From JAGPUQ01 sp036961295 (GTDB lineage: Bacteria > Pseudomonadota > Gammaproteobacteria > Pseudomonadales > Porticoccaceae), in assembly GCA_036961295.1 (NCBI GenBank), contig JBALVX010000001.1:124001-188000 (forward strand): a stretch of DNA of 64,000 nucleotides, given 5' to 3'. The position numbers and the translations under genes were made by a program. The notes beneath the pieces were generated by a model, which worked only from the letters and a program-made list of their open reading frames with translations, ran no database searches and had not been told where the DNA came from. Below are positions 1 through 9,343 of this stretch, piece by piece; position 1 is the first letter of the stretch, and every line of letters begins with the position of its first letter.

Positions 1-819
1 ATGTTCGCGGTCCATTTGTTTGGGCAGGCTGTCGGGGTCAATTTCTAAAGTGTTTAACAGCAAAGCGTAAAATTTAGTTTCGATAGAACCGATGGAAACG
101 TATTTGCCGTCTTTGGTTTCATAGGTGTTGTAAAAGTGCGCGCCGCTGTCGAGAATATTGGAACCCCGCTCGTCACTGACCACGCCCGAAGCGTGCATTC
201 CGTAGGTGGGTGTCATTAGCGCCAGTGCGCCATCCACCATGCCAGCATCAACCACCTGACCGGTACCTGACTTTCCGCATTCCAGCAGCGCGGCAAGAAT
301 ACCCGTTAATACGAACATGGTGCCGCCGCCGTAATCACCTACCAGGTTCAGAGGAATGGCGGGGGGTTCGTCGTTGCTGCGACCAATGGCGTGCAGCGCA
401 CCGGATAGAGCAATGTAGTTGAGGTCGTGTCCGGCGCTTTTTGCCAGTGGGCCCTGTTGCCCCCAGCCGGTGATGCGGGCGTAGACCAGTTTGGGATTGC
501 GCTTTGCGCACACATCAGATCCCAGGCCGAGGCGTTCCATAACGCCTGGACGAAAGCCTTCCAGTAGCACGTCTGCCTGATCAATTAATTCCAGCAGAGT
601 GCTGACGGCTTCGGGATTCTTTAAATCCAGCGCCACTGAGCGCCGACCCCGGTTGGTGAAGTTGAACTGGGATTGCATAGCGATGCCGAGTCCCGCATCC
701 TGAGTGCGGTCGACGCGAATCACTTCGGCGCCCATATCCGACAGCATCATTGCGCACATGGGTGCCGGGCCGATGCCCGCCATTTCAATCACTTTGTATC
801 CAGTCAATGGTCCGCTCAT
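1..819 (-). CDS. alpha-methylacyl-CoA racemase / CaiB-BaiF CoA-transferase family protein (3' part outside window)
   Basis: The minus strand is open from an ATG at 819 to the left edge, giving 273 residues without a stop. The product begins MSGPLTGYKVIEMAGIGPAP, the usual N-terminus of family III CoA-transferases. Residues GHDLNY (His about 131) and GDYGGG (Asp about 162) match the His/Asp acid-base pair of alpha-methylacyl-CoA racemases, so racemisation of 2-methylacyl-CoA thioesters is more likely than CoA transfer. FTNRGRRSVALDLK is the CoA-contacting region of the family. The C-terminal domain lies beyond the window. It stands apart from valS, 100 bp away on the same strand, with no obvious shared operon. 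The family is certain; the exact substrate is inferred. Confidence 0.9.
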   Translation of the reverse strand, partial: MSGPLTGYKVIEMAGIGPAPMCAMMLSDMGAEVIRVDRTQDAGLGIAMQSQFNFTNRGRRSVALDLKNPEAVSTLLELIDQADVLLEGFRPGVMERLGLGSDVCAKRNPKLVYARITGWGQQGPLAKSAGHDLNYIALSGALHAIGRSNDEPPAIPLNLVGDYGGGTMFVLTGILAALLECGKSGTGQVVDAGMVDGALALMTPTYGMHASGVVSDERGSNILDSGAHFYNTYETKDGKYVSIGSIETKFYALLLNTLEIDPDSLPKQMDREH

Positions 820-918
820 TGTTTTGTTCCTTATGTAATAAGTTTTTTTCGAATAATTAAAATGGGATTGGTTTAGTCTCCGAAAGTGGCCGTTTGAACT
901 AAATTTATAAGTTCACTA

Positions 919-3696
919 CTAGAGCGCGGCAATTTTACTTCGTTGCAGAGACAATTGTTCAATGGCTTTTTGGTTTTCTTCGGCTTTACCGCGTTCTTTT
1001 TCAACTACTTCTGGCGGAGCATTGCCGATAAATTTTTCGTTGTTAAGTTTGCCATTAAGCCGTTGAATTTCTTTTTCCAGTTTGCCGATTTCTTTGTCGA
1101 GGCGACCGAGTTCTTCGTCTTTGTTGATGACTCCAGCCATGGGTACATGGATTTCGAGTTCGCCGGCCAGGGCAGTAGCCGAGGGTGGGGCATCGGTATC
1201 AGCTTCAAGCCAGGTCAGCGATTCCAGGTTGGCCAGCTTTGATAAATACGTACGGTTGGTTTCGAGGCGACGCTGATCTTCCGGGCTGCCGTTTTTTAAA
1301 TACACGGGTAAGGCTTTTCCGGGCGAGATATTCATTTCACCGCGAATGGTACGCACGGCAATAATCACTGACTTTAGCCATTCCACATCGGCGAGCGCCT
1401 CTGGATCGAGTTTTTCCGGCTCGGGTACGGGGAAGGCTTGCAGCATAATGCTATCGCCCTGTTTGCCCGCAAAGGTTTTGACGCGCTGCCAAATTTCTTC
1501 GGTAATAAACGGCATCAATGGGTGGGCGAGCCGCAGGGTGGTTTCCAGCACGCGCACCAAGGTTCGTCGAGTACCTATTTTTAGGGCTTCCGGCGCGTCG
1601 TCGTCCCAGAGGATGGGTTTTGACAGTTCCAGGTACCAGTCGCAGTAGTCGGCCCAGATAAAATCGTACAGGGCCTGTGACGCGAGATCGAAGCGATAGC
1701 TTTCTATACCGTCGGCAACGGCCTGTTCGGCTTGTTGCAGGCGGCTAATAATCCAGCGGTCGGCGAGGGAGAGCTGGTAGCTGCCGTCATTTGTTTCACT
1801 GTTTTGTCCGCAATCCTGTCCCTCGGCATTCATCAATACATAGCGGGCGGCGTTCCAGATTTTATTGCAAAAATTTCGGAAGCCTTCGATGCGGCCGACA
1901 TCAAATTTAATGTCTCGTCCGGTAGAGGCGAGGGAATAGTAGCTAAAGCGCAGGGCATCGGTGCCATAGGATTCGATGCCTTCTGGAAATTCCTTGCGCG
2001 TTTGTTTTTCAATTTTTTTCGCATCCTGAGGGCGCATCATGCCGGTGGTGCGTTTACTGACCAGAGCTTCCAAATCAATGCCGTCGATGAGGTCGATGGG
2101 GTCGAGCACATTGCCCTTGGACTTGGACATCTTCTGCCCCTGGCTGTCGCGCACCAGACCGTGGACGTAAACGGTGCGAAACGGCACGTCGTCCATAAAG
2201 TACAGGGTTAGCATAATCATTCGTGCCACCCAGAAGAAAATAATATCGAAACCGGTGACCAGCACATTAGTCGGGTGAAAGGTTTTTAATTCCGGGGTTT
2301 GTTGCGGCCAACCGAGAGTGGCGAAGGTCCACAGGCCGGAGGAGAACCAGGTGTCCAGGACGTCCTCGTCCTGACGCAAGGTTAGATCGGCGGCAAGGTT
2401 GTGCTGTTGGCGAACCTCGTCTTCAGTGCGCCCCACGTAAACATTACCAGCGTCGTCATACCAGGCGGGAATGCGGTGCCCCCACCACAGTTGGCGGCTG
2501 ATACACCAATCTTGAATATCCCGCATCCACGAAAAATACATGTTTTCATATTGCTTGGGGATAAATTGAATTTCGCCGGTTTCGACCACGTCGATGGCGC
2601 GGGCGGCGAGGGATTTGGCGTCCACGTACCATTGGTTGGTGAGCCAGGGTTCAATGACGACACCGGAGCGGTCACCGCGAGGGATTTTCAAAGTGTGCGG
2701 ATCTATTTTTTCCAGCAGACCGAGGGCGTCCATATCGGCGACCACACGTTTGCGCGCTTCAAAGCGGTCGAGTCCGCGATAAGCTTGCGGTGCCGCGTCG
2801 TTAATTTGTGCGTCGGCGGTGAGAATATTGATCATCGGCAGGTCGTGACGTTGACCCATTTCGTAATCGTTAAAGTCGTGGGCGGGCGTAATTTTTACGC
2901 AGCCGGTGCCGAAGTCCTGATCCACGTAGTCATCGGCAATAATCGGTATGTCTCGATCCGTGAGCGGCAGGCGTATGGTTTTACCCACTAAATCGCGATA
3001 GCGTTGGTCTTCTGGATTCACCGCCACGGCGGTATCGCCGAGCATGGTTTCCGGACGCGTGGTGGCAACGGTAAGGTGGCCAGAACCATCGCTCAGGGGG
3101 TAGCGAAAATGCCAGAGATGGCCTTGCGCCTCTTCGGAAATCACTTCGAGATCGGAAATGGCAGTGTGTAATTTCGGGTCCCAATTAACCAGTCGCTTAC
3201 CTCGGTAGATCAGGCCATCTTTATGAAGGCGAATAAAGGCTTCCTGCACGGCGGTATAAAAGCCATCGTCCATGGTGAAGCGTTCCCGCGACCAGTCGGG
3301 GGATGCGCCTAACCTGCGTAGCTGTTGCGTAATAGTACCGCCAGACTGGTGTTTCCACTCCCAGACTTTGTCGATAAAGGCGTCGCGCCCGAGATCGTGG
3401 CGACTCACGCCTTGTTCGTCGAGTTGTCGCTCCACCACCATTTGCGTGGCGATGCCCGCATGGTCGGTGCCTACTTGCCACAGAGTGTTACTGCCGCGCA
3501 TACGCTGATAACGAATCAGCGCATCCATAATGGATTCCTGAAAGCCGTGGCCCATGTGCAGGCTGCCCGTAACATTGGGCGGCGGAATCATTAGGGAGTA
3601 AGGCTCGCCTTCGCCGGAGGGCTTGAAGTAGCCCTGGTCTTCCCAGGTGGAGTACCACTGGGTTTCAATGGCTTTGGGCTGATAGGTTTTTTCCAT
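919..3696 (-). CDS. valS: valyl-tRNA synthetase
   Basis: Class I aminoacyl-tRNA synthetase of 925 residues (E. coli ValS has 951), charging tRNA-Val in the cytoplasm. The HIGH signature is HMGH (residues about 47-50) after PPPNVTGSL, and KMSKS lies at about 522-526. The connective editing domain contains the ATTRPETMLGDTAVAV segment that hydrolyses Thr-tRNA-Val. The last 70 residues are Lys/Glu-rich heptad-like sequence (LDKEIGKLEKEIQRL), the tRNA-binding coiled coil typical of ValRS. holC and pepA follow it upstream on the same strand, the conserved gammaproteobacterial pepA-holC-valS order, so it is probably the last gene of that transcript. The start is fixed by family alignment. Confidence 0.98.
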   Translation of the reverse strand: MEKTYQPKAIETQWYSTWEDQGYFKPSGEGEPYSLMIPPPNVTGSLHMGHGFQESIMDALIRYQRMRGSNTLWQVGTDHAGIATQMVVERQLDEQGVSRHDLGRDAFIDKVWEWKHQSGGTITQQLRRLGASPDWSRERFTMDDGFYTAVQEAFIRLHKDGLIYRGKRLVNWDPKLHTAISDLEVISEEAQGHLWHFRYPLSDGSGHLTVATTRPETMLGDTAVAVNPEDQRYRDLVGKTIRLPLTDRDIPIIADDYVDQDFGTGCVKITPAHDFNDYEMGQRHDLPMINILTADAQINDAAPQAYRGLDRFEARKRVVADMDALGLLEKIDPHTLKIPRGDRSGVVIEPWLTNQWYVDAKSLAARAIDVVETGEIQFIPKQYENMYFSWMRDIQDWCISRQLWWGHRIPAWYDDAGNVYVGRTEDEVRQQHNLAADLTLRQDEDVLDTWFSSGLWTFATLGWPQQTPELKTFHPTNVLVTGFDIIFFWVARMIMLTLYFMDDVPFRTVYVHGLVRDSQGQKMSKSKGNVLDPIDLIDGIDLEALVSKRTTGMMRPQDAKKIEKQTRKEFPEGIESYGTDALRFSYYSLASTGRDIKFDVGRIEGFRNFCNKIWNAARYVLMNAEGQDCGQNSETNDGSYQLSLADRWIISRLQQAEQAVADGIESYRFDLASQALYDFIWADYCDWYLELSKPILWDDDAPEALKIGTRRTLVRVLETTLRLAHPLMPFITEEIWQRVKTFAGKQGDSIMLQAFPVPEPEKLDPEALADVEWLKSVIIAVRTIRGEMNISPGKALPVYLKNGSPEDQRRLETNRTYLSKLANLESLTWLEADTDAPPSATALAGELEIHVPMAGVINKDEELGRLDKEIGKLEKEIQRLNGKLNNEKFIGNAPPEVVEKERGKAEENQKAIEQLSLQRSKIAAL

Positions 3697-3841
3697 GGAG
3701 TGTGTTTCTCAAAGCGTCTCGAAAGCTTGCAATTAGCATCGGGACAGGTAGGAATTAAGACGCGAAATTATACGGGCTACTTGCTCTTCTCACCAGTTGA
3801 ATGCCCAAGCTGTTTACCGAATTTGGGTTTTTCATTCGATG

Positions 3842-3885
3842 TTTTTAATATTCATGTATTTAAGATTCATGCATTTAAGATTTTG
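3842..3885. repeat. 15-bp tandem repeat, about 3 copies, at holC 3' end
   Basis: Units at 3842-3856, 3857-3871 and 3872-3885 share the core TTTAAxATTCATG, with 2-3 differences between neighbours. The array runs from the holC-valS gap into the C-terminal end of holC (stop at 3875). It belongs to the window-wide set of short degenerate arrays. Confidence 0.75.
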
Positions 3886-4357
3886 TCTGTGGGGCATTAT
3901 CTGTTTGGCCTTTACTTAAATCGTGGTAGGCCAGTGGATAGCCGCGATCACGGTAAAAGCTGTAGCGCTCGCGCTTGATTTTTTTCTGTTCCGGGTCGGT
4001 GTTAACAATTTCAGCCAGGGTTTCAAAACGGCCAAACCACGACGGTGTTTCGGCGACCAGGTTGATCAGCATACCGTGGTGCTCCGGGGTATCCTCACTC
4101 CAGGTAATGCCGATGGGAGCCGTGCTTTTAACAGTGTTTTGGGCATGGGCCTGAGCCGGATCAATAAGCTGGTGGGGAATAAAACTGGTCTCCGTATGTC
4201 CCCACAGCAACTCGTCCAATTGTTTGGCAGAGGTTTCGTCAGCACAAAACAATAAAGTATCTATATTTTGCTTAAAGGTTTTCTCGGCCAGCCGGCAGGC
4301 CAGTGACAAAGAGGCGTCGAGGCCCCCATTGATGGCGTAGAAATTAACGCGAGTCAT
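3875..4357 (-). CDS. holC: DNA polymerase III chi subunit
   Basis: A 160-residue protein of the HolC family, the clamp-loader accessory subunit that links the psi subunit to SSB at the replication fork. The N-terminus MTRVNFYAI and the central DELLWGH and SFIPHQL segments are typical of chi, as is the PSWFGRFETLAEIV region near the C-terminus. The usual length is about 145-150; the extra C-terminal residues (KGQTDNAPQTKS) are low complexity and encoded inside a 15-bp repeat array. It lies 13 bp downstream of pepA on the same strand and before valS, the standard order, so co-transcription is likely. Confidence 0.93.
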   Translation of the reverse strand: MTRVNFYAINGGLDASLSLACRLAEKTFKQNIDTLLFCADETSAKQLDELLWGHTETSFIPHQLIDPAQAHAQNTVKSTAPIGITWSEDTPEHHGMLINLVAETPSWFGRFETLAEIVNTDPEQKKIKRERYSFYRDRGYPLAYHDLSKGQTDNAPQTKS

Positions 4358-4370
4358 AAGGTAAGGCTAT

Positions 4371-5894
4371 TCATGAAGCCTTACTGCGCAGGTATTCCAT
4401 CAGTAGTGGTACGGGGCGCCCGGTCGCACCTTTGGGGCCAGAAGACCACGCTGTGCCGGCGATATCGAGATGGGCCCAGGTATAGTCTTTGGTGAAGCGG
4501 CCTAGAAATGCAGCGGCGGTGGCGCTGCCGCCACCCCCTCCACCGATGTTAGCCATGTCGGCGAAATTACTTTTAAGTTGTTTGTCGTATTCCTCCCACA
4601 GCGGCAGTTGCCAGGCGCGATCGCCCGCAGCGATACCGGCGCTAAGTAGATCGTCGGCCAGTGCCTGGTCGTTGCTAAACAGGCCGGTGGCATGGCTGCC
4701 CAGTGCGACCACGCAAGCGCCGGTCAGGGTGGCAATGTCAATTACGGTGTCAGGTTTAAAGCGCGCGGCGTAGGTGAGGGCGTCGCACAAAATCAGCCGG
4801 CCTTCCGCATCGGTATTGAGAATTTCAATGGTTTGCCCGGACATGGATTTCACCACATCACCGGGTCGGGTGGCGGTGCCGCTGGGCATATTTTCCACCG
4901 TGGGGACAATGGCCACAACGTTAATGGGTAGCTGGGCAGCGACTAGAGCTTCCATCACTCCAAATACACTGGCGCCGCCGCACATGTCGTATTTCATTTC
5001 ATCCATTTTACCGCCGGGTTTCAGGCTGATGCCGCCGGAGTCAAAGGTGACGCCTTTACCCACTAAGACCACGGGTTTTTGGCTGGCTTTACCGCCCTTA
5101 TATTCCATGGTGATCAGATAGGCGGGTAATTCGGTACCGGCGGTGACGGATAGCAAGGAGTGCATGCCGAGTTCGGCCATGTGTTTTTCGCTGAGTACTT
5201 TAGTGGTGACTTTGGGATGCTTGCGCCCCAGTGCTCGCGCCTGTTTGGCCAGGTGTCCCGGTGTGCAAATATTAGCGGGTAAATCGCCCAGTAAGCGGGT
5301 GACATTACTACCCGCAGCAATCGCCGCACCGAGGGCGTTGCCGCTGCGCACTGCTTTAAGGGTCTTAGCGTCATTACATAGAGTCGTGACTTTACCGAGT
5401 TTGCCGCGGTGAGAGACCGTGGTTTTGCCCGCTTCAAATTTGTATTGCGCCTCGCCGAATTGTTGCGCCACTTGTGTGCCGATCCAGGTGGCATCGGGGA
5501 TGGCGTTTTTTGCGGCGGTCTTCTTGCCTTGCTTGCCATCTGCCTTGGCTAGAGTCAGTTCACTAAACAATCCGGCAGCATTGCGGACCGGGGTTTTAAG
5601 GACTTCTTTTGCTGCCGCAGACAGCTGTTTAATAAGCGCCTGGCGACTTAAAGGTTTGTCGCCAATACCCATTAATAGCAGTCGCTTGGCGGCAATGCCC
5701 GCAGGTTTATGCAGCCAGCAGAAGGAGTCGCTGGCGCCCGTCATATCGCCAGTGGTGCGCAGGTGGCTAAGCATGCCGCCGGTGGCGGCGTCGATGGCCT
5801 TGGCTTCCGGGGATAGGGTCTTCCCTGAGATCAGCACAATTAGGCAATTGGTTTTAAACGTGGCAGCGTCGGCAAGGCGTGCGGCAAACTCCAT
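4371..5894 (-). CDS. pepA: cytosol leucyl aminopeptidase (M17 family)
   Basis: An M17 dinuclear metallo-aminopeptidase of 507 residues, releasing N-terminal residues from peptides in the cytoplasm; the E. coli homologue also binds DNA at cer/carAB. The catalytic segments VGKGVTFDSGG (metal-binding Lys and Asp, about residue 276) and NTDAEGRL (about 356, metal ligands and catalytic Arg) are intact. The frame is open further upstream, but I chose ATG at 5894 because the family starts MEF and because GGAG lies 5 nt before it. Unusual local features are a Lys/Ala-rich stretch near residue 130 and a five-Gly run near the C-terminus. It diverges from lptF across about 200 bp and is followed by holC. 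Confidence 0.96.
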   Translation of the reverse strand: MEFAARLADAATFKTNCLIVLISGKTLSPEAKAIDAATGGMLSHLRTTGDMTGASDSFCWLHKPAGIAAKRLLLMGIGDKPLSRQALIKQLSAAAKEVLKTPVRNAAGLFSELTLAKADGKQGKKTAAKNAIPDATWIGTQVAQQFGEAQYKFEAGKTTVSHRGKLGKVTTLCNDAKTLKAVRSGNALGAAIAAGSNVTRLLGDLPANICTPGHLAKQARALGRKHPKVTTKVLSEKHMAELGMHSLLSVTAGTELPAYLITMEYKGGKASQKPVVLVGKGVTFDSGGISLKPGGKMDEMKYDMCGGASVFGVMEALVAAQLPINVVAIVPTVENMPSGTATRPGDVVKSMSGQTIEILNTDAEGRLILCDALTYAARFKPDTVIDIATLTGACVVALGSHATGLFSNDQALADDLLSAGIAAGDRAWQLPLWEEYDKQLKSNFADMANIGGGGGGSATAAAFLGRFTKDYTWAHLDIAGTAWSSGPKGATGRPVPLLMEYLRSKAS

Positions 5895-6095
5895 AATGTC
5901 TCCAAAGAGGGATAGGTCCGGGCGTTTTACATCACCCAAGACAGGGACGGATAAATACGGGATAATTCCCGCCAAGTGTAAGCCAAGCTCCGCTGCTTAC
6001 CAAATATTGGGCGTGATTTATCCTGATAGCGCATATGGCCCGAAGGAATAAATAAGTTTGAACCTGACAAACAAGAAGCTTAGAGCCCTCTCCCC

Positions 6096-7346
6096 GTGAT
6101 AATTTTTCGCTACCTCGCCCGCGATTTGTTGGCAACGACGGCAGCAGTTTGCGCCGTGTTGCTGATGGTAGTGATGAGCAGCCGCTTTGTGAAATACCTG
6201 GCGGATGCCGCTGCGGGTCAGCTCGATGCCAATATTTTGTTTGCGGTGATTGGCTATCGCCTGCCGGGTTTTATTGAATTAATTTTACCCCTGGCCTTCT
6301 TTTTGGCGGTGCTGCTGGCCTATGGGCGACTCTATCTCGATAACGAAATGACCGTGCTGCATGCCTGTGGCGTCAGCCCTGCGCGGATTACTGCCTATAC
6401 CCTGGCACTAGCGGTGTTGGTGGCGCTCGCCGTAGCCTGGTTGAGCTTATCGGTCAGCCCATCCGGTCTGGCCCGGGCCGACGTACTGTTGGATTCTCAG
6501 AAACAACGGGGTGAGTTTGAAGGCATGGAGGCGGGCAAATTTTATCCCATGCGTGGTGGCCGCGGTGTTAGCTATGCCGAGAGCGTAACCGAGGATGGCG
6601 TGCTCGAAGATATTTTTATCATCGATTCCACCAGTGCCGAGGGCGAAGATCCGCAAATTGTCGCGGTAGTTGCCGACCGTGGCACGGCGCAGGGTGTCGA
6701 AGGCGAGAAAGCCTCTTTCCTGGTGCTTGAGAATGGTCAGCGCTATCAGGGTGTGCCGGGGCGTGCGGAGTTTCAGGTGACTCGGTTTGCCGAGTATGGC
6801 CAGCGTTTGAGCAGCCCCTCCAAGCGCAGTGTGCGCGCCAATGCCGAATCCCTTGCCACGGCCGAGTTGCGTCAATCCGATAAACTGGAACACATCGCAG
6901 CATTGCAGTGGCGCTATTCGACACCGCTGCTGGTACTGGTGGTGACTTTAATTGCGATTCCCTTGAGCCGTACGAACCCCCGTCAGGGTCGCTTTGCAAA
7001 AATTTTGCCCGCCGTGGTGCTTTATATTTTGTACCTGGTCGGACTCAACGCGGCACGGGGTGGGGTTGAAGAAGGCGACATTTCTCCCTTCTTCGGCTTG
7101 TGGTGGGTTCATCTGGTGTTTTTGATTATTGGCCTGGCATTAATGGCCTGGACATTTGGCTGGAAGGCAAGCCGTTGGGCTGCAAGCCTCGGCCTCTCGC
7201 GGCGGCGAGAGTTGCCGTTGATTGTTAGCGCCCCGAGTGTTGATGAGAACCCGCAGGCCGGGGTCGACGAAAGGGCTGATAAAGAGACCGATGACGGGAC
7301 TGACGAAGGGACGGATAAAGAGACCGACGAAGGGGAGAAAAGCTAA
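6096..7346 (+). CDS. lptF: LPS export permease LptF
   Basis: Inner-membrane permease of the LptB2FG transporter, which extracts lipopolysaccharide and passes it to LptC/LptA. Of 416 residues, about 1-110 hold the first three membrane segments (MIIFRYLARDLLATT start typical of LptF), a periplasmic beta-jellyroll follows, and three more membrane segments lie at about 270-370. The C-terminus is extended by a hydrophilic tail of six D-x-x-x tetrapeptides absent from E. coli LptF (366 residues). The stop overlaps the lptG start as TAATG. It diverges from pepA, as in most gammaproteobacteria. Confidence 0.96.
   Translation: MIIFRYLARDLLATTAAVCAVLLMVVMSSRFVKYLADAAAGQLDANILFAVIGYRLPGFIELILPLAFFLAVLLAYGRLYLDNEMTVLHACGVSPARITAYTLALAVLVALAVAWLSLSVSPSGLARADVLLDSQKQRGEFEGMEAGKFYPMRGGRGVSYAESVTEDGVLEDIFIIDSTSAEGEDPQIVAVVADRGTAQGVEGEKASFLVLENGQRYQGVPGRAEFQVTRFAEYGQRLSSPSKRSVRANAESLATAELRQSDKLEHIAALQWRYSTPLLVLVVTLIAIPLSRTNPRQGRFAKILPAVVLYILYLVGLNAARGGVEEGDISPFFGLWWVHLVFLIIGLALMAWTFGWKASRWAASLGLSRRRELPLIVSAPSVDENPQAGVDERADKETDDGTDEGTDKETDEGEKS
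7266..7337 (+). repeat. 12-bp repeats, six copies, coding the LptF C-terminal tail
   Basis: Six consecutive 12-bp units encode the tetrapeptides DERA, DKET, DDGT, DEGT, DKET and DEGE. Units 2 and 5 are nearly identical, suggesting a 36-bp duplication on top of the 12-bp one. The tail follows the last membrane helix and a short linker, so it should be cytosolic and disordered. Confidence 0.85.
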
Positions 7347-8407
7347 TGCGGCACTTATCTCTCTACGTGGGCAAGACGGTGCTCGGGTCTATTTTAGTGG
7401 TGTTATTGGTGGTGTTGGCCATCGACGTAATCGCAAGTGTGGTGGACGGCCTGGGTGAAATACGCAACCAGTATCGCTTCAACAATGTGTTGATGAATAC
7501 GCTGCTGACGCTGCCAGGGCGTATTTATTCCAACATTCCCTTTGCGACTTTAATTGGTTCTTTGGTGGGACTGGGAATTTTAGCGGGCAACAGCGAGTTG
7601 GTGGTAATGAGAGCGGCGGGGGTGTCGCTGCTGCGCATCACCGGGTTTGTGGTTAAGCCGGTGTTGTTAGTGATTGTGTTGGGCGCAGTGTTGGGTGAAT
7701 ACCTGGTGCCTGTTACCGATCAATGGGCGCAAAGCCTCAAGCTAATGTTGCGCGGAGATCAGGAGTCGGTGTCGGCGCACAGCGGAGTATGGAATCGTGA
7801 AGGCAACGAGTACATGCATTTTAATGCGGTCTATCCCAACGGTAAATTGATCGGGGTAACGCGTTATCGTTTTGACGATGAGCGCAAGTTGCAAGAGGCG
7901 AGTTTTTCCGCCCGCGCCACCTACCTGGATAGCCATTGGCTGGAAGAGGAAGGCCAGGTCACCCACTTCTTTGAGGATCACACTGAGGTGGAGCAATTTA
8001 TTACTCGCCGCTGGGAGACTGAGTTATCCCCGGACTTGCTCACCCTGGTGCTAATGCCGCCGCAATCCCTCGCCATTAGTCACTTGCACAGTTATGGCAC
8101 CTATCTCGATATTCAAGGGCAAAAGTCGGGTGCTTACTGGTTGGCGTTTTGGAATAAAGCTTTGCAGCCCCTGGTCATTATTGCTCTGGTGTTGATCGCG
8201 GTATCGTTTATTTTTGGACCCTTGCGGGAAGCTACTATGGGTTACCGGATTTTTTCTGGGGTGGTGGTGGGTATCGTGTTTCAGACCAGCCTGGAGATGC
8301 TCGGGCCATCGAGTATGGTGTTTGGCTTTTCGCCGTTCTGGGCGGTGATGGCGCCGGTGACGGTGTGTATTTTGGTGGGGCTAGTGTTGCTGCGCCGCGC
8401 GGCTTGA
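7346..8407 (+). CDS. lptG: LPS export permease LptG
   Basis: The second permease subunit of LptB2FG, 353 residues, close to E. coli (360). Membrane segments occupy about 1-120 and 265-350, with the periplasmic jellyroll between. The N-terminus (LSLYVGKTVLGSILVVLLVVLAID) and the segment LLGSLVGLGILAGNSELVVMRA-like region carry the conserved coupling helix with NSEL. It overlaps lptF by one base, so translation is coupled. A convergent RDD gene follows, as in pseudomonads. Confidence 0.96.
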   Translation: MRHLSLYVGKTVLGSILVVLLVVLAIDVIASVVDGLGEIRNQYRFNNVLMNTLLTLPGRIYSNIPFATLIGSLVGLGILAGNSELVVMRAAGVSLLRITGFVVKPVLLVIVLGAVLGEYLVPVTDQWAQSLKLMLRGDQESVSAHSGVWNREGNEYMHFNAVYPNGKLIGVTRYRFDDERKLQEASFSARATYLDSHWLEEEGQVTHFFEDHTEVEQFITRRWETELSPDLLTLVLMPPQSLAISHLHSYGTYLDIQGQKSGAYWLAFWNKALQPLVIIALVLIAVSFIFGPLREATMGYRIFSGVVVGIVFQTSLEMLGPSSMVFGFSPFWAVMAPVTVCILVGLVLLRRAA

Positions 8408-8409
8408 CT

Positions 8410-8461
8410 GCGTTACTTAATCGCGCGTCTTAACCCCACGACTTAAAAAAGCCCGAGCTAA
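8410..8461. repeat. 13-bp degenerate tandem repeat after lptG
   Basis: Units at 8410-8422, 8423-8435 and 8436-8448 share CGxxxCTTAA; a fourth degenerate unit follows. The array fills the gap between convergent lptG and the RDD gene. I saw no convincing intrinsic terminator here. Confidence 0.55.
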
Positions 8462-8506
8462 AAAATCGAATAATAAAGAAGACGTCATTTAGGGAGATGG
8501 GCCGGA

Positions 8507-9010
8507 TTAGGGAGTCGAATCCGATTTTGGCAGTACCACCACCTGAGTGCCCGTCCAGCGATCGTGCAGGCAGTTACCGTCGGCGCTAAACAGCACCCAG
8601 ACGTAGCCGATAACAGAGGCCAGCGACAGCGGCGCAAGCACGCAGCGCAGCCAGCATTGCTTCCAGGTCGGCGCGCTGCCATCGGCTTGTTGCAAGCGCA
8701 GTCGCCAGGTTTTCATCCCCAGAGTTTGTCCGCTACGTCGCCAGCACCACACGTAAAACAAAGAAAGCACAAACCACCAAACTCCCAACTGCAGGGCTTG
8801 AAATATCTCGCTGGTCGGCGCGGTGGCGGCGTCCTGGCCGAGTATCCAGATGCGGGCGAATAACATCAGGCCGCCATAGGCCAGGCTGATGGCAAACAGT
8901 AGAAAGCCGTCGTAGATCAGTGCGATCAATCTACGCCACAGGCTGGCGGAGGGGAGCTTGCTAGAATCACTGTGAGGTTCGACGCTGTAGGAGGGGGTGG
9001 CCAAGATCAA
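8507..9010 (-). CDS. RDD family membrane protein
   Basis: A 167-residue protein with four likely membrane segments. The hallmark Arg and Asp residues appear as RRLIALIYDGFLL (about 27-39) in the first helix and as CWRRSGQTLGMKTWRLRL (about 88-105) before the third. A further Asp-containing segment, CLHDRWTG, sits near the C-terminus. RDD proteins are of mixed or unknown function; some are Na+/H+ exchangers. Its place convergent to lptG is conserved in pseudomonads. The start ATG at 9010 is the first in frame. Confidence 0.85.
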   Translation of the reverse strand: MILATPSYSVEPHSDSSKLPSASLWRRLIALIYDGFLLFAISLAYGGLMLFARIWILGQDAATAPTSEIFQALQLGVWWFVLSLFYVWCWRRSGQTLGMKTWRLRLQQADGSAPTWKQCWLRCVLAPLSLASVIGYVWVLFSADGNCLHDRWTGTQVVVLPKSDSTP

Positions 9011-9125
9011 TTCCTGTGGATAATGTGCTTTAGGGTAGCAATGTTGCTAGAAATGTTGGTAGACAAATAAACTGCGGATAGAATTATACCAGCTTGATTC
9101 AGTGCTGATGTTTTTGTCTGCCCTT

Positions 9126-9164
9126 GAAGTGCCTGGTTAAGGTGTCTGGCCCAAGCGTCTGGGG
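9126..9164. repeat. 13-bp degenerate tandem repeat, 3 copies
   Basis: Units at 9126-9138, 9139-9151 and 9152-9164 all contain a (G/C)GTxTCTGG- or GTGCCTGG-type core. Spacing is exactly 13 bp. Confidence 0.6.
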
Positions 9165-9246
9165 TTAGGCTATGAAAGAGACGTGTCGAGTGTCAATGGT
9201 GAGAGTCTTCCTATTGTGCCCGGCCCCAGCGAGCTACTTTAAGGGT

Positions 9247-9275
9247 TTGCTATCGCGCTCGGTTTTCCCTAAAAT
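9247..9275 (+). promoter_or_regulatory. sigma70-like promoter of the rpsF operon
   Basis: TTGCTA (9247-9252) and TAAAAT (9270-9275) are separated by 17 bp. Transcription would start near 9282, leaving a leader of about 118 nt before rpsF, long enough for an autoregulatory structure. Confidence 0.6.
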
Positions 9276-9343
9276 ACCGCGCCCCCGGCTATCCCTGATA
9301 GTCGGGAGTGAATAAGCACTCGAGAATTTCTCGGTGGCTCCTT

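Noticed and set aside
1732..2991. Long open frames on the plus strand (159 and 196 codons) opposite valS
   Set aside because: They are antisense to conserved ValRS sequence, have no recognisable domain, and follow from codon bias on the coding strand.
3700..3978. A 92-codon plus-strand frame near the holC end
   Set aside because: Its sequence is the 15-bp repeat read in one frame (repeated FxIHxFKI-like peptides), partly antisense to holC.
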